From Ficedula albicollis (lineage: Eukaryota; Chordata; Aves; Passeriformes; Muscicapidae): a stretch of 64,000 bases of DNA. Both the position numbers and the translations under genes were made by a program. Numbering within the stretch: position 1 is the stretch's first letter; each line of letters opens with the position of its first letter. The notes beneath the pieces were generated by a model. That model had not been told where the DNA came from, made no database searches, and saw only the letters and a program-made list of their open reading frames with translations. Location: contig NC_021686.1 of assembly GCF_000247815.1 (NCBI RefSeq), positions 9,781,246 to 9,845,245 of the forward strand, read 5' to 3'. Shown here piece by piece: positions 19,001-30,228 of this stretch.

Positions 19001-22000
19001 TACCTGGATATCAAGGTACATCATAGTTAACACTTTGAAACTGAGCTCAGGGGTTGGTTCAACAAATATTGTCCCACATAGAAGGATGATCTTACCTTTG
19101 TCCTTAACATCCAAATTTCTGTAGTGTAGCAGATTCCTCCTACATTTCCTAGGACTATAAATGCTTTTCATTTGTGACACTGAAACCCTTGTTCATGTAC
19201 AAATAGTGCAGTGAAGGAACAGCTAAAAACAGAAATGTTTTTTTTCCAACAAGGTGGAATTGATGATTGTGTCTCAGTTTTACAGAAAAAGATATTTTTA
19301 GAAAACAGATTGTGGTACAACCTGCTCCAAGCCAAAGTTTTTAACAGAATTAGATGTAAATAAATGACTCAATTCTTTTGAAAGCTGCCTGATCTCCCGA
19401 GACACACAATTACAAAATGTTATTGCAACAACCCATCTCCATGGATACACATTGCATTTCGTGTTCAGTGAGTCATTCTGAAATGAAATGACAGAGCAAG
19501 TGGCCTGGAATGTTTTCCCTGTGTTGTTTTTCTCCTCTCAGAGAACCCTTGAACGAGAAATCCAGCAGTGCCAAGCTCTGGTGATCTGGACTGACTGTGA
19601 TCGAGAAGGAGAGAACATCGGTTTTGAGATCATCCACGTGTGCAAAGCTGGTGTGTAGAGCATCTTCATCAGCTGAATTCCATTAATGGTTTAATAACTC
19701 CTTTAGCAGAGGCAAATTCTCAATTTTATTGTGTGCAGATTAAATGCTGACTAATTCTAATAAAACATGTGGCTGTGATAGACCAGGAGTGCATGCAGCT
19801 GTTGGAAAGCTGTAGAATCAGTTAGTTGATAGCATGCTCTCTCAGTAGCTGTTTTTTAGTTGCTCTTTTCATTGGTGTTTGAGTCACTCTGATTTCTCTT
19901 CTGGCAGTAAAGCCAAACCTCCAGGTTTTCCGAGCCCGGTTCTCTGAGATCACACTTCATGCTGTCAGATCAGCCTGTGAGAACCTCACCCAGCCCGACC
20001 AAAAAACCAGCGACGCCGTCGACGTCAGGCAGGAGCTGGACCTCAGGATAGGCACGTAAACTTCTGTTACTGTAACCTCAACACAAGGCAGAAATGCCCT
20101 CTGTAGTCTCATGGTTTTTAGATCAGATATGATTAAGTGACATCTTATGTTTTACTGGAAATGTGCTCTTTGAATCAGAATATCATCAAGTGCCCAGATC
20201 AAGTCCAACCTGTGACTGATCCCTTCCTTGTAAACCAGACAAGAGCACTGAATGCCACATCCAGTTTTTTCTTAAGCATCTGACCCCATCACCTCCCTAG
20301 GCAGTCCATTCCAATGTTTAAAAGCCTTTTCTGTGTAGAAATTCCTCTTCAAAAGAGGAAATTTCTCCTTGGAGCAAATATTAAATTTATAGCCCATGCA
20401 ATACTGACAAGCTTCTTCAACTGAGTATTAAAAAGATCTGAAGTACTGTAATTATCATTCAACATTGTTGTATTCAGTTGTGCCCATTTTGTTTCCTCAG
20501 GTGCTGCCTTCACCAGATTCCAAACTCTGAGGCTGCGGAAGATCTTCCCTGATATTTTAGCAGATCAGCTGATCAGCTATGGCAGCTGCCAGTTCCCAAC
20601 ACTGGGATTTGTAGTTGAACGTTTTAAAGCCATCCAGGCCTTTGTTCCTGAAGCCTTCTATAAAATTAAAGGTAATTTTAGCTGTTTGGGGAAACACAGT
20701 CCTGGGCTCTATCTTCAAGGGTTTGATGTGGATAGAAAGGAAAAACATTAAAGCAACTAATACAAAATGCTGCAGAGGTGGTTTCCTCTTTCTGTGCCAC
20801 AACCCCTGAGCAGAACTGGAAGGTTTCCAGGGGTGGTTTCCTCTTTCTGTGCCACAACCCCTTAGCAGAGCTGGAAGGTTTCCAATGTATTCAGTTGTGC
20901 CCATTTTGTTTCCTCAGGTGCTGCCTTCACCAGATTCCAAACTCTGAGGCTGCGGAAGATCTTCCCTGATATTTTAGCAGATCAGCTGATCAGCTATGGC
21001 AGCTGCCAGTTCCCAACACTGGGATTTGTAGTTGAACGTTTTAAAGCCATCCAGGCCTTTGTTCCTGAAGCCTTCTATAAAATTAAAGGTAATTTTAGCT
21101 GTTTGGGGAAACACAGTCCTGGGCTCTATCTTCAAGGGTTTGATGTGGATAGAAAGGAAAAACATTAAAGCAACTAATACAAAATGCTGCAGAGGTGGTT
21201 TCCTCTTTCTGTGCCACAACCCCTGAGCAGAACTGGAAGGTTTCCAGGTTCCTTTGTGGTATTTCCATTTTGTGGCTCCTCTATCAGCCAGCTCTATTGT
21301 CCATCACAGTGACCCATGACCATGAAGATGGCAGTGTGGTCTTCAATTGGAAGAGGAACCGGCTCTTCAATCACACAGCGTGCCTGGTCCTTTACCAGAT
21401 GTGTATGGAGGTAGGAAAGCTTGTAAACAGTTGCATAATCCAGATTCAGCCAAACATTCCCTGTATCTGTCTTTTCCAAGACTTTTAAAAAACAGTTTGT
21501 GTAAACTCCTGAAGGAGATGTGGGTTTTGCTTATTCTGTTTAGGATCCGGTAGCGACTGTTGTTGATGTTGTGAGCAAGCCAAAGAGCAAATGGAGGCCC
21601 TTGCCCCTGGACACTGTGGTATGTTTGAACTCTGGAATAGTTTCTCTGAAAAGAGCTTTGAACAGATGTTTTACTCTGAATTATCCACTAATACTTTTGG
21701 GGTTTCTGGCTCTTCCCAATGCAGGAACTGGAAAAACTGGCTTCCCGCAAACTGAAAATAAATGCGAAGGAAACGATGACAATAGCAGAAAAACTCTATA
21801 CTAAAGGGTAAGAAAGCAAGACTTGGCTTGGCTAATTTAATTCTTTCAAATCTAAATGGCCTTTTGTTTGAAATGGGAAACATCTTGGAGCAACTCACAA
21901 AGTGCTCTCCTATCTTTCTTGCTAAGGTTCATTAGTTACCCTCGAACTGAGACCAACATTTTCCCCAAGGAGCTGAACCTCTCTGCCTTGGTAGAAGAGC

Positions 22001-25000
22001 AAACACAGGATCCAAACTGGGGACAGTTTGCACAGAGGATTTTGGATCAGGGTGGGCCAACCCCTCGGAGTGGAACCAAATCCGATCAGGCTCACCCTCC
22101 CATTCACCCCACAAAATACACCAGCAACCTGCAGGTGGGTGCAACCAGAGGGAACTGGATGGGTTGATAAATAAAGATAAAAGACTTAATATGTTCATTA
22201 GCACAAAATCCTCACCTGAGGTCCCCCTAATTTTGTGATGTCTTGTTAACCTGGGAGGACACTGACCCTTCTCACTGTTGGATCTCAGGGCAATGAGCAG
22301 AGACTCTACGAATTCATCGTGCGCCACTTCTTGGCTTGCTGCTCTCAAGATGCCAAAGGACAGGAAACAACTGTGGAGATTGACATTGCCAATGAGCAAT
22401 TCATTGCTCAAGGACTCATGATCCTGGCCCGAAATTACCTGGAAGTGTATCCCTATGACAAGTGGAGTGATAAGGTAATCCCCTTGAGTAACAGAAGTGG
22501 GAGAGCTAAAGTAGCACTTCACTGCCAACTTCAGACCTCTCTGCAAAAGAGCTTTTGACCATTTCTGGCTGTTGGACTCTGAGCCTTTGTCCTGAGTGAA
22601 TGGAGCAGGAAGCAGTTTCAAAGAGATTCTCCTTCCCTTCAGGTTATCCCGCTGTATCAGAAGGGATCTCGCTTTCAGCCCAGCACAGTGGAGATGGTGG
22701 ATGGGGAAACCAGTCCTCCCTTGCTCCTCACAGAAGCAGATCTCATTGCTCTCATGGAAAAACACGGCATTGGTCAGTACTGGGCAGCGTAGCCTCTTGC
22801 TCTTGGCAGAGGGCATTCTCCCTAGGGAATTCTCCAAATGTTGCTGCAGATAAGAAATTACTTAAATGTGCAGAAAAAAGGGATATAGAGGGCAAAGTCC
22901 CAACACCCTCAGGAGCTGCAGAGCACCTCCAGTACCCAGGGAGATGGGCAATTTTGGATCCAGGGTGTGCCACCACCACCGTGCTGGCCTCAGTGCCAGT
23001 GGGGCACAAGGGCAGCGCTGCTCCTCACCATAAGTTGTGTCCTTGTCCCTGGGCACAGGGGAAATCTCTTCTTGGCCCTGCTCTGACTGACATCTCTCTG
23101 CCTCCAGGGACTGATGCCACCCACGCCGAGCACATTGAGACGATCAAGACGCGGATGTACGTGGGGCTGACGGCAGATCAGCGCTTCCTGCCCGGCCAGC
23201 TGGGCATGGGGCTGGTGGAAGGTGAGAGGAGAGCCCTTACAAAGGTGGCTGAGTCCTTACTCCTTCATTTCACTTACCATTCCACATATTCCTCAGGCTA
23301 TGATTCCATGGGCTACGAGATGTCCAAGCCTGACCTTCGAGCTGAGCTGGAGGCCGATCTAAAACTGATCTGTGAGGGCAAGAAAGACAAATCTGTAGTG
23401 TTGCATCAGCAGGTCCAAAAGTACAAGCAAGTCTTCATTGAAGCTGTGGCCAGAGCCAACAAGTGAGTACTGTCTTTGCCCTCTTCCTTTTGCTTTGCTC
23501 TGCTGTGAGGTGCTGGCTGCTCATCTGGGACTCAGTCTGGAGTGGGGGATCCTGTCACACTGTTTCTCTGGAATGAAGGAGCCTGTCACACTGTTTCCCT
23601 GGAGCTCTGCCCCCTGTGTGGAGGCATTTGCATGGGAAAGGATGACTCGCAGCCTGGCACGCTGTCAGGAGTTCCTGCTAGCTAAGGGTTTAAACCAGGA
23701 TGAGCAGTTAAGATTAAATTTGGGGATGGCAACATGCACTGACCTCTGGTGTTGTACCCACACCTTCCCTGTTCCACAAACGTGGTGCTGCATCAATGTG
23801 CTCGTGGAGAAGCTCAGAGGGGCTGTGTAGGAGCTCTGAGTCACTGCAGCACCTGATTGCTTCTTGCAGAGACACCCAGGATACTCTGCTTGTTTCTTTA
23901 CAGGTTGGACCAGGCCCTGGCTCAGTATCTTGGAGAAGCAGCAGAAGTTCCAGAGCAGGATGAGGTGTACCCAGAAACACCCGTTTCTGTTCGGAAATGT
24001 CCCCAGTGCAACAGTGACATGGTCCTGAAGACCAGGAAGAATGGCGGGTTGGTGATCTTCCCTCTTGTAGCCTCTTGTGTTGGTTTGTGTTTCTCCAGGC
24101 ATTCCTTTACCTCCTTTCGTAAAAGCTTTGAAACCTTGGGCTGCAGTTTGCTGACTCCACCAGCTACATGAGCTGTGTGGACTCAGCTGAATCTCTTCTC
24201 AAGTAGGTATTTCCCCAGTAAAATTGCAGTTTTGACAATTTCGGATGGCTGAGAAGACACAAAAATGGATCCCCAACTGTCTTGAGTTTGCCTCTTCCTC
24301 ATCCAGTGCCTTTGTCCCACGGCAGGTTCTACCTCAGCTGCATGGGCTATCCAGCCTGTAAAACTGCAGTCTGGTTCCCTGATTTTGTGCTGGATGTGAC
24401 CAGGGATGAGAGCATCTGTGATGTGTGTAAACCCCACCCAGTTCACAGGTAGGTCATGCCAGTTATCCGTTGTCGGATATTGAGGCAGACACTTACATGG
24501 GCTGGTTGGGCAGCCCTTTTCCATTCCAGTCTTGGAAAGCTGGAGTAGCACTTGGCTTGGTGATGGAAGGAAGAGGGTTTGGGGAAACTGGCCTCCGTAT
24601 AACAGAATCAAAACTATAAATAAAAGTTCAAGTATAAATTGAGGTCTGTTGGCGAGAAATCGGGAGACTTTGACTCTTCCTTTCCTTGCAGACTGAAGTT
24701 TAAATTCAAGAAAGGCAGCGTTCCCCCTGTGATGCCCTTGGAGTTCATTGGCTGCATTGGAGGCTGTGATGAGATGCTGAAAGAACTTTTGGACCTCAAA
24801 TACTTGCACAGGTCATCCCAACCTGCATCATCCACCACGCAGCCGGGGCATCACCTGCAGGCCAACCACTCACTGAACAGAGGCAGCAGCGAGACCAGGC
24901 AAGCCAGGGGCACCTCAAACCTGGCACAGGGACACCTGCTCTCCATCAACTCCTCCAGGACCCCCAGGGCTGCTCCTGCAGCTGCTGCAGACGATGGGAA

Positions 25001-26495
25001 TGCCGTGGTGTGCAACTGTGGGAGCGAGGCGCTGCTGCTGACCGTGCGCAAGGAGGGGCCCAACAAGGGCCGCCAGTTCTACAAGTGCGGCTCCAGCACC
25101 TGCAACTTCTTCCTCTGGGCTGATGAGCAGCCACAGGACAGAAGCTCCACGCTGCTCCAGCCCACTGGTGGGAGAGCCCCAGCGGGATTGCAGCGCCCAG
25201 GAGGAGGCAGAGAGCCCCTGGGGAGCAGCAGCTCGGACGCTGGGGGTGTGACAGTGTGCAGGTGTGAGCAGCCTGCCGTGACCCGCACCGTGCAGAAGGA
25301 CGGGCCCAACAAGGGCAGGCAGTTCCACACCTGCCCCAAGCCCCGGGAGCAGCAGTGTGGGTTCTTCCAGTGGGCAGATGAGAACGTGGCACCAGGTACG
25401 GCCGGGCTGGGGGCACACACAGGGGATGGGGGCTGTTCGTAAGCTGAACTAAAGGAGCTGCCTCAGTGGAGGCCACAAAGGTGGCGAGGGGTCTGAAGCA
25501 TCTCTCTGATGAGGAAAGACTGAGGGAGCTGGGCTTGTTTAGTCTAGAGAAGAGAAGAGTGAGAGGGGATCTGTAAATATCTTAAGGGTGGGTGCTAGAA
25601 GGATGGTGCCAGACTTTTTTTGGTGGTGCTCAGCAACGGGATGGGGAGCAATGGCCAGAAACTAAAACACAAGAAGTTTGACCTCAACATGAGGGAGAAC
25701 TTCTTTACATTAAAGGTGGCAGAGCTCTGGAACAGCTGCCTAGGGAGGTGATAGTGTCCCTCTGTGGAGACATTCAAACCCACCTGGCATGCCAGGGAAA
25801 CTGTGCTGCTCCCTCTGCTCTAGTTTAGGGGTACAGGGAAAGGGCAAGTCATTCTGGAGCTTTGATCAGAGATGAAACTGTGTGGAAAGATGCTGAAAAC
25901 AAAAACAAATGACAATGACAAAATAAGGATGCAAAAGAGAGAACTGATAACCAGGTCCCAGAGGGGGAGGTGTGGTCTGTGAGAGATCCTTCTCCTCCTC
26001 AGACATTTGTGCCTAAAGGGGTAAAATCGAGTTTTCAAAACTACTTAAAACTCAAGTTCTTCTCTGCCATGTTTTGTTTCTGCTTCAGCTGCAGACCAGA
26101 GTATGCAAGCAGGCAGATCAGCTTCCCCTGTGTTGTTCCCACATGTCTCTAATGCTGCAGGACAAATGGGTAACATTTCACTGTTCAGACAAGTCTGAAG
26201 CAAATGCAGGTTCAGGAATAATCTGAGAATCCTTGATCTGCTATTTTGAACTTACCTTGTGTTTCTCACCCACTTCTGTTTTCAAAGATCCTTAAATTCG
26301 AGTTGTTTCTCTCTAGGCCCTTCTGAAGGTGACTCTTTGAACCACTTTGGCAGCAGTGGATACTCCAGAGGGTTGGGAAGCAAGGCCAAGAGACCAGGCA
26401 GTGTCTCCTCAGGATCTGCTGCCAAGAAACCACGGACCTGCAGCATTTGCCACCAGCCTGGGCACACGAGGAAAAACTGCCCTCAGAACCACTGA
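16023..26495 (+). CDS. TOP3A: DNA topoisomerase III alpha
   Basis: Type IA topoisomerase of the BLM-TOP3A-RMI dissolvasome and of mitochondrial DNA decatenation. Exons: 16023-16202, 17604-17663, 18212-18285, 18940-19015, 19542-19650, 19908-20051, 20501-20671 (duplicate 20918-21088), 21310-21410, 21544-21618, 21725-21807, 21927-22134, 22289-22474, 22643-22772, 23108-23221, 23297-23462, 23904-24047, 24326-24448, 24692-25395, 26317-26495. With exon 7 used once this is 3027 nt, 1008 residues (human 1001). Toprim motifs VLCVAEKND and [13 protein letters not shown] are present, and the catalytic tyrosine in [10 protein letters not shown] has its codon at 21937-21939. The C-terminal part has Cys-rich zinc motifs, two GRF fingers (each with GPNKGRQF) and a CCHC knuckle [14 protein letters not shown]. 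The basic N-terminus ([11 protein letters not shown]) fits a mitochondrial leader. Intron 6 has a GC donor (20052). The internal nuclear-isoform Met of human is not conserved. Confidence 0.96.
16747..17030 (-). mobile_element. CR1 LINE fragment (antisense)
   Basis: Resembles the reverse complement of a CR1 3' region: a start like AGAATCAnAGAnTCACTGAG, then the typical CCTTGAACACCTCCAGGGGTGGTGACTC, ATGAAGAAATTCTTTCTAAT and GAGGTTGTTTCCTCTCATCACC blocks are recognisable in divergent form. It lies in TOP3A intron 1. The subfamily cannot be assigned by eye. Confidence 0.7.
17401..17546. repeat. 74-bp tandem duplication, two copies
   Basis: The block starting ctccattgcagtgtggac recurs 74 bp later, each copy ending in an A-rich run (gaataaaaaaaaa). 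It lies in TOP3A intron 1, just before exon 2. Confidence 0.85.
17945..18090 (+). mobile_element. CR1 LINE 3' end (sense)
   Basis: Recognisable CR1 3' UTR blocks in order: GGCCAGGTTGGATGGGGCTT, GGAGCAACCTGG, GGCAGGGATGGCACTGGGTG and TTAAGGTCCCTCCTAACCCA. It sits in TOP3A intron 2. Confidence 0.75.
18751..18898. repeat. 74-bp tandem duplication, two copies
   Basis: The block tgaaacaagggctgtaatag... recurs at 18825 with a few substitutions (attaattcc/attaactcc, cagttggtag/cacttggtgg). It lies in TOP3A intron 3. The mismatches suggest a genuine older duplication. Confidence 0.8.
20165..20350 (-). mobile_element. Probable degraded CR1 LINE fragment (antisense)
   Basis: Divergent CR1-like blocks: ATCAAGTCCAACCTGTGACT, GCACTGAATGCCACATCCAG, a CCCATCACCTCCCTAGGCAG block and TTCCAATGTTTAAAAGCC with a following GAAATTCCTCT. 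TOP3A intron 6. Confidence 0.5.
20469..21248. repeat. 417-bp tandem duplication containing TOP3A exon 7
   Basis: The blocks 20469-20831 and 20886-21248 (363 bp) look identical by eye. Each holds complete exon 7 (20501-20671 and 20918-21088) with its acceptor TTTCCTCAG and donor GGTAAT. Between them is a 54-bp partial repeat of the sequence just before it. Exon 7 is 171 bp, so retention of both copies would add 57 residues in frame. Confidence 0.95.
25460..25800 (+). mobile_element. CR1 LINE 3' region (sense)
   Basis: Near-classical CR1 sequence: AGGAAAGACTGAGGGAGCTG, GGCTTGTTTAGTCTAGAGAA, GAGAGGGGATCTGTAAATAT, CCTCAACATGAGGGAGAACTT, GGAACAGCTGCCTAGGGAGG and GGAGACATTCAAACCCACCT. It lies in the last TOP3A intron and is truncated at the 5' end. 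Confidence 0.85.
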
Positions 26496-28900
26496 GAGGC
26501 TGTCAGGAGCAGGGTTGTGAACTGCTGCAGGAGCCACCTCTACCACAAGGAACTGGGCTCTGGGAACAAGATCCTAGAGTGTTTTTTGGAGGGGCTGGTT
26601 GTAGGCTGTTCCTGCCAAGGGATGCCATTTGTTACAGCAAGGCTTCAACCAGTTTAGAAAAGTGGTTCCACTTCCAGCTTTTGTTTCCAGCTGCTCTTCT
26701 GCTGAGCAGATTGGGAAAGTCTGAACATTTCCAGGAAGCACTTGGAAGCTGAGTCTGTGGAGAAAACTGCACTGGATTGTCCCCCTGCACCATCCTGGTG
26801 GTTGTTCCTGGCCTTTCACTGCAGGGAAGAGCTGGATCAGGGCCACCAGGACAGACACCAGGGCTGCTGAGCTCTGCTCAGTCCCTGGCTTTCCACAGTG
26901 TGGAATTTAAATTCCCTTCTAAGTTGATGTTACCTGAGCAACATTCCCCTTTTTTTCACCCTTACCTGGGTTGTCCCTGCCAGTGAAGGAAGGTCAGGTG
27001 GGATCTGGTGCTTGCCCTGGGAGGAGCTTAAGCTGCAGGGCTCAGGAAAAGTCTTCATTTTAGATGGCTCCTGAATTTAAAGGCGAGTTCTTCCTCAGAC
27101 TGTGAGACCTGCCTTTGTGATGCTGCTAGCTGATGAAAGTTATTCTTGTCAAACTAATGAGTTTCTTATTAAATATTATTTAAATTTTAAATTTGATGCA
27201 GTGACACCTTAACTCTGCCTAATGATTTCTTCCTACATGAAATAGTGAAGCTTTTACTGTATAAGCATCCAGCCAAATCTTGCTCTTTCAAACACGGGAA
27301 CAATAGAGGAGCTTTCTTGGCAGAAACTCCCTGCACTAATTTAAAAGTGAGCTAGCAGATTGGGAAAGTCTGAACATTTCCAGGAAGCACTTGGAAGCTG
27401 AGTCTGTGGAGAAAACTGCACTGGATTGTCCCCCTGCACCATCCTGGTGGTTGTTCCTGGCCTTTCACTGCAGGGAAGAGCTGGATCAGGGCCACCAGGA
27501 CAGACACCAGGGCTGCTGAGCTCTGCTCAGTCCCTGGCTTTCCACAGTGTGGAATTTAAATTCCCTTCTAAGTTGATGTTACCTGAGCAACATTCCCCTT
27601 TTTTTCACCCTTACCTGGGTTGTCCCTGCCAGTGAAGGAAGGTCAGGTGGGATCTGGTGCTTACCCTGGGAGGAGCTTAAGCTGCAGGGCTCAGGAAAAG
27701 TCTTCATTTTAGATGGCTCCTGAATTTAAAGGCGAGTTCTTCCTCAGACTGTGAGACCTGCCTTTGTGATGCTGCTAGCTGATGAAAGTTATTCTTGTCA
27801 AACTAATGAGTTTCTTATTAAATATTATTTAAATTTTAAATTTGATGCAGTGACACCTTAACTCTGCCTAATGATTTCTTCCTACATGAAATAGTGAAGC
27901 TTTTACTGTATAAGCATCCAGCCAAATCTTGCTCTTTCAAACACGGGAACAATAGAGGAGCTTTCTTGGCAGAAACTCCCTGCAGTAATTTAAAAGTGAG
28001 CTACAAAGAGATGGGAAAAGTGGTTTTTATCTCACCAGCTGCATCTGCTGACCTGGGACAGACAGACAGAGCTGGCTGAGCTGAAGAGAAGCTCTGTTTT
28101 CCTCTTCTGAGTTCAGACTGAACTCCCTGGGAAGCCAGGCTGCCTCTTCCCTCACTGTTGGGGCTTCCTCTGTTCATCAAAGGAGGGAGACCCGCAGGAT
28201 TCCTGTGTGCTGTGCTGCCAGGACCTCCAGTGCTGCTCAGGATCCTGCTCCTGGGCACAGAGCAGTTCTGGGGTCAGCACTGAGGGGACAGGCAGAAGTC
28301 TGGAGCACTTTAAGGGCAGCTGGAAGCACAGGTCTGAAAGAGAGCCTGAAACCCTACAGCAGTCCATTGCTCTCAGACCTGAATCCATGCAGAAAGTCAG
28401 GAGAATTTGGGTTGCATTTCCCTGTAGCCCTCACTCCCACCATTAACAGCCATGGCCTAAAAATACACACCCTGGGCCAAAATAACAGGATTATGAGGCT
28501 TTGGAATGCAGTCACTGAGCCAAGGCAGGGCAGCAGCCTGGCCAGCCACCTTGGAATGGCAACAGCAGTGGGAAGCAGCTGGGCAGGACACAGGGAGCAG
28601 GTTAAACCTCGCTGCTGGATCAGCCAGGACCAGCTTTAGGAGTCTCACCCTGGTCAATGCTCAGCTGAGCCCTGTAAGTGGGACAAGCTCAGTGTCCAGA
28701 CAGCTCCCACACTGCTGCCAGGCACCCTGTGGGTCCAGGGCTTTGGAAGAGGAGGAGGAGGAAGAGACTTTGCAGGATGGGATCTGACCATCACCAAGCT
28801 CTCCAGGCAGCAGGGACACACCCTGGGTGGCTCCCAGGAAGGACACCTCAGCCTGGGGGTCACCAGAGGGAAGGACACAAGAGAGAGCTGACACCAGAGA
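26496..28900 (+). other. TOP3A: TOP3A 3' UTR and downstream spacer
   Basis: Non-coding stretch after the TOP3A stop. It contains the 649-bp duplication and two ATTAAA poly(A) candidates, 27168-27173 and 27817-27822, one per copy. From 28003 to about 28900 I see no exon, RNA or clear repeat. Confidence 0.6.
26705..28002. repeat. 649-bp tandem duplication in TOP3A 3' UTR
   Basis: Copy 1 is 26705-27353 and copy 2 is 27354-28002. I see two substitutions (gcttgccctgg/gcttaccctgg and ctgcactaat/ctgcagtaat). The junction falls at a short shared agc. Confidence 0.95.
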
Positions 28901-28920
28901 ACCAGTGTGCACAGGGAAGG

Positions 28921-30228
28921 TTTATTCTCATCACTAACACCTGGGAAGTGCTTTGGAGGAACAAAGTAATTGTCAGACTGGGAGGAAAAGCAGGTTTTTT
29001 TCCTCCCATAAACATGATAGCTGTAAAGAAAATTAAACCACAACAGCTGCTCACAGTGAAGTCCACAGGATTCCTCCAGCTCCACCCGCGTGCAAAACCA
29101 GCTCTTCCCATTAAATACAAGAATAAATTCCTTTTCTCTGGGACTAGAGCCAGACCAAACCCTACTAGCAGCCACTCAAAGGAAAGAAAAAACAAAACAA
29201 CAAAACACCCAAACAAAATATATCTTCTTAATAAAGAGCATAAACCACTTCAGTTCTTGCAAGCACTCTGCTCACAACATCATTCCTGCCCTGCTTCCCC
29301 ACCCCATACTGTGGGGCTCCAGGGAAAAAGGACCTCAAGACAGCAGCAATAAATGTGTGAAAAGGTGATCAGACAGACCAGGAGGGGACACAGTACCTGC
29401 AGACAGACACTGGCAGCCACCCACCCACCGGGGAGGGGAAACAGCCCTGCTGCAGCCTCCAGCTGAAACCAGGAGCTTCCCCAGAGCCAGCAGCACTTTC
29501 TCAGGACATCTTCCAGCAAAACACTGCATGGGACAAGGGCCCCTCTTCAGGGCAGCATCAACACTGTCAGAACAAAATAGGTAGGGCTGAGCTCACCCCT
29601 TCTGGCAGCTGGAAGGGTTTCCAAGGAATAAACCCCCAGCCCCATTTACTATGGCTGTACCATCCATACCACACTAGCCATCCAGCACCCAGACAACAAC
29701 CCAGATCATCCCCAGGGCTTATTTTGGATTGGCAAAATCCTCCAGCTGGGTGAGGCTCCCCCCCACCCAAAGTGCTGGCACAGTGAGGCCACGTGGGGTG
29801 CTGGTGACAGGACCAACCCAGGACGTGGCACCTGAGGGGTCTGCAGGACACAGCAGCAGGAAGGGGCTGCTCCCCTCCAGCTCCAGCTGGTCTCAGAGCG
29901 TGAGGGGAACCTGACAGCTGGGACAGGCAGAGGACACTGGGGCCAGAGACCAAACATGCTTCACTGGGCTCCCAGCAGACCGAACTCATGTGTGGTGTGG
30001 GCTGCCCTCACCCCAGGTTCAGCAGAGCCTCTGAGCCAAAGGCTCCTTCTGCCAGCACCCACCTCTGTTCAGGCACGTTTTATTCACACAAGAACCTTTT
30101 TTTTTTGTCATAAAGTGCAAGAACTTTGCCTTTTACTGACTAGTCGACTAGAAGCATCACAGCCCTCAGAGCGGGGAGCAGCAGGCAGGGGAGCAACACC
30201 CCACGTTCAGGAGCTCCCAACACACCAG
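28921..30228 (-). other. MIEF2: MIEF2 3' UTR
   Basis: Non-coding stretch downstream of the MIEF2 stop. Two minus-strand AATAAA hexamers are present: proximal at 30079-30084 and distal at 28921-28926. The transcript may therefore end about 150 or 1300 bp after the stop. Confidence 0.6.

Noticed and set aside
25460..25800. Possible retroviral or coding fragment in the last TOP3A intron
   Set aside because: The sequence blocks match a CR1 LINE 3' region. There are no LTRs and no viral genes.
28654..29352. Overlapping open frames on both strands in the TOP3A-MIEF2 spacer
   Set aside because: They resemble no known protein and lack splice or start support. They fall in or beside the MIEF2 3' UTR.
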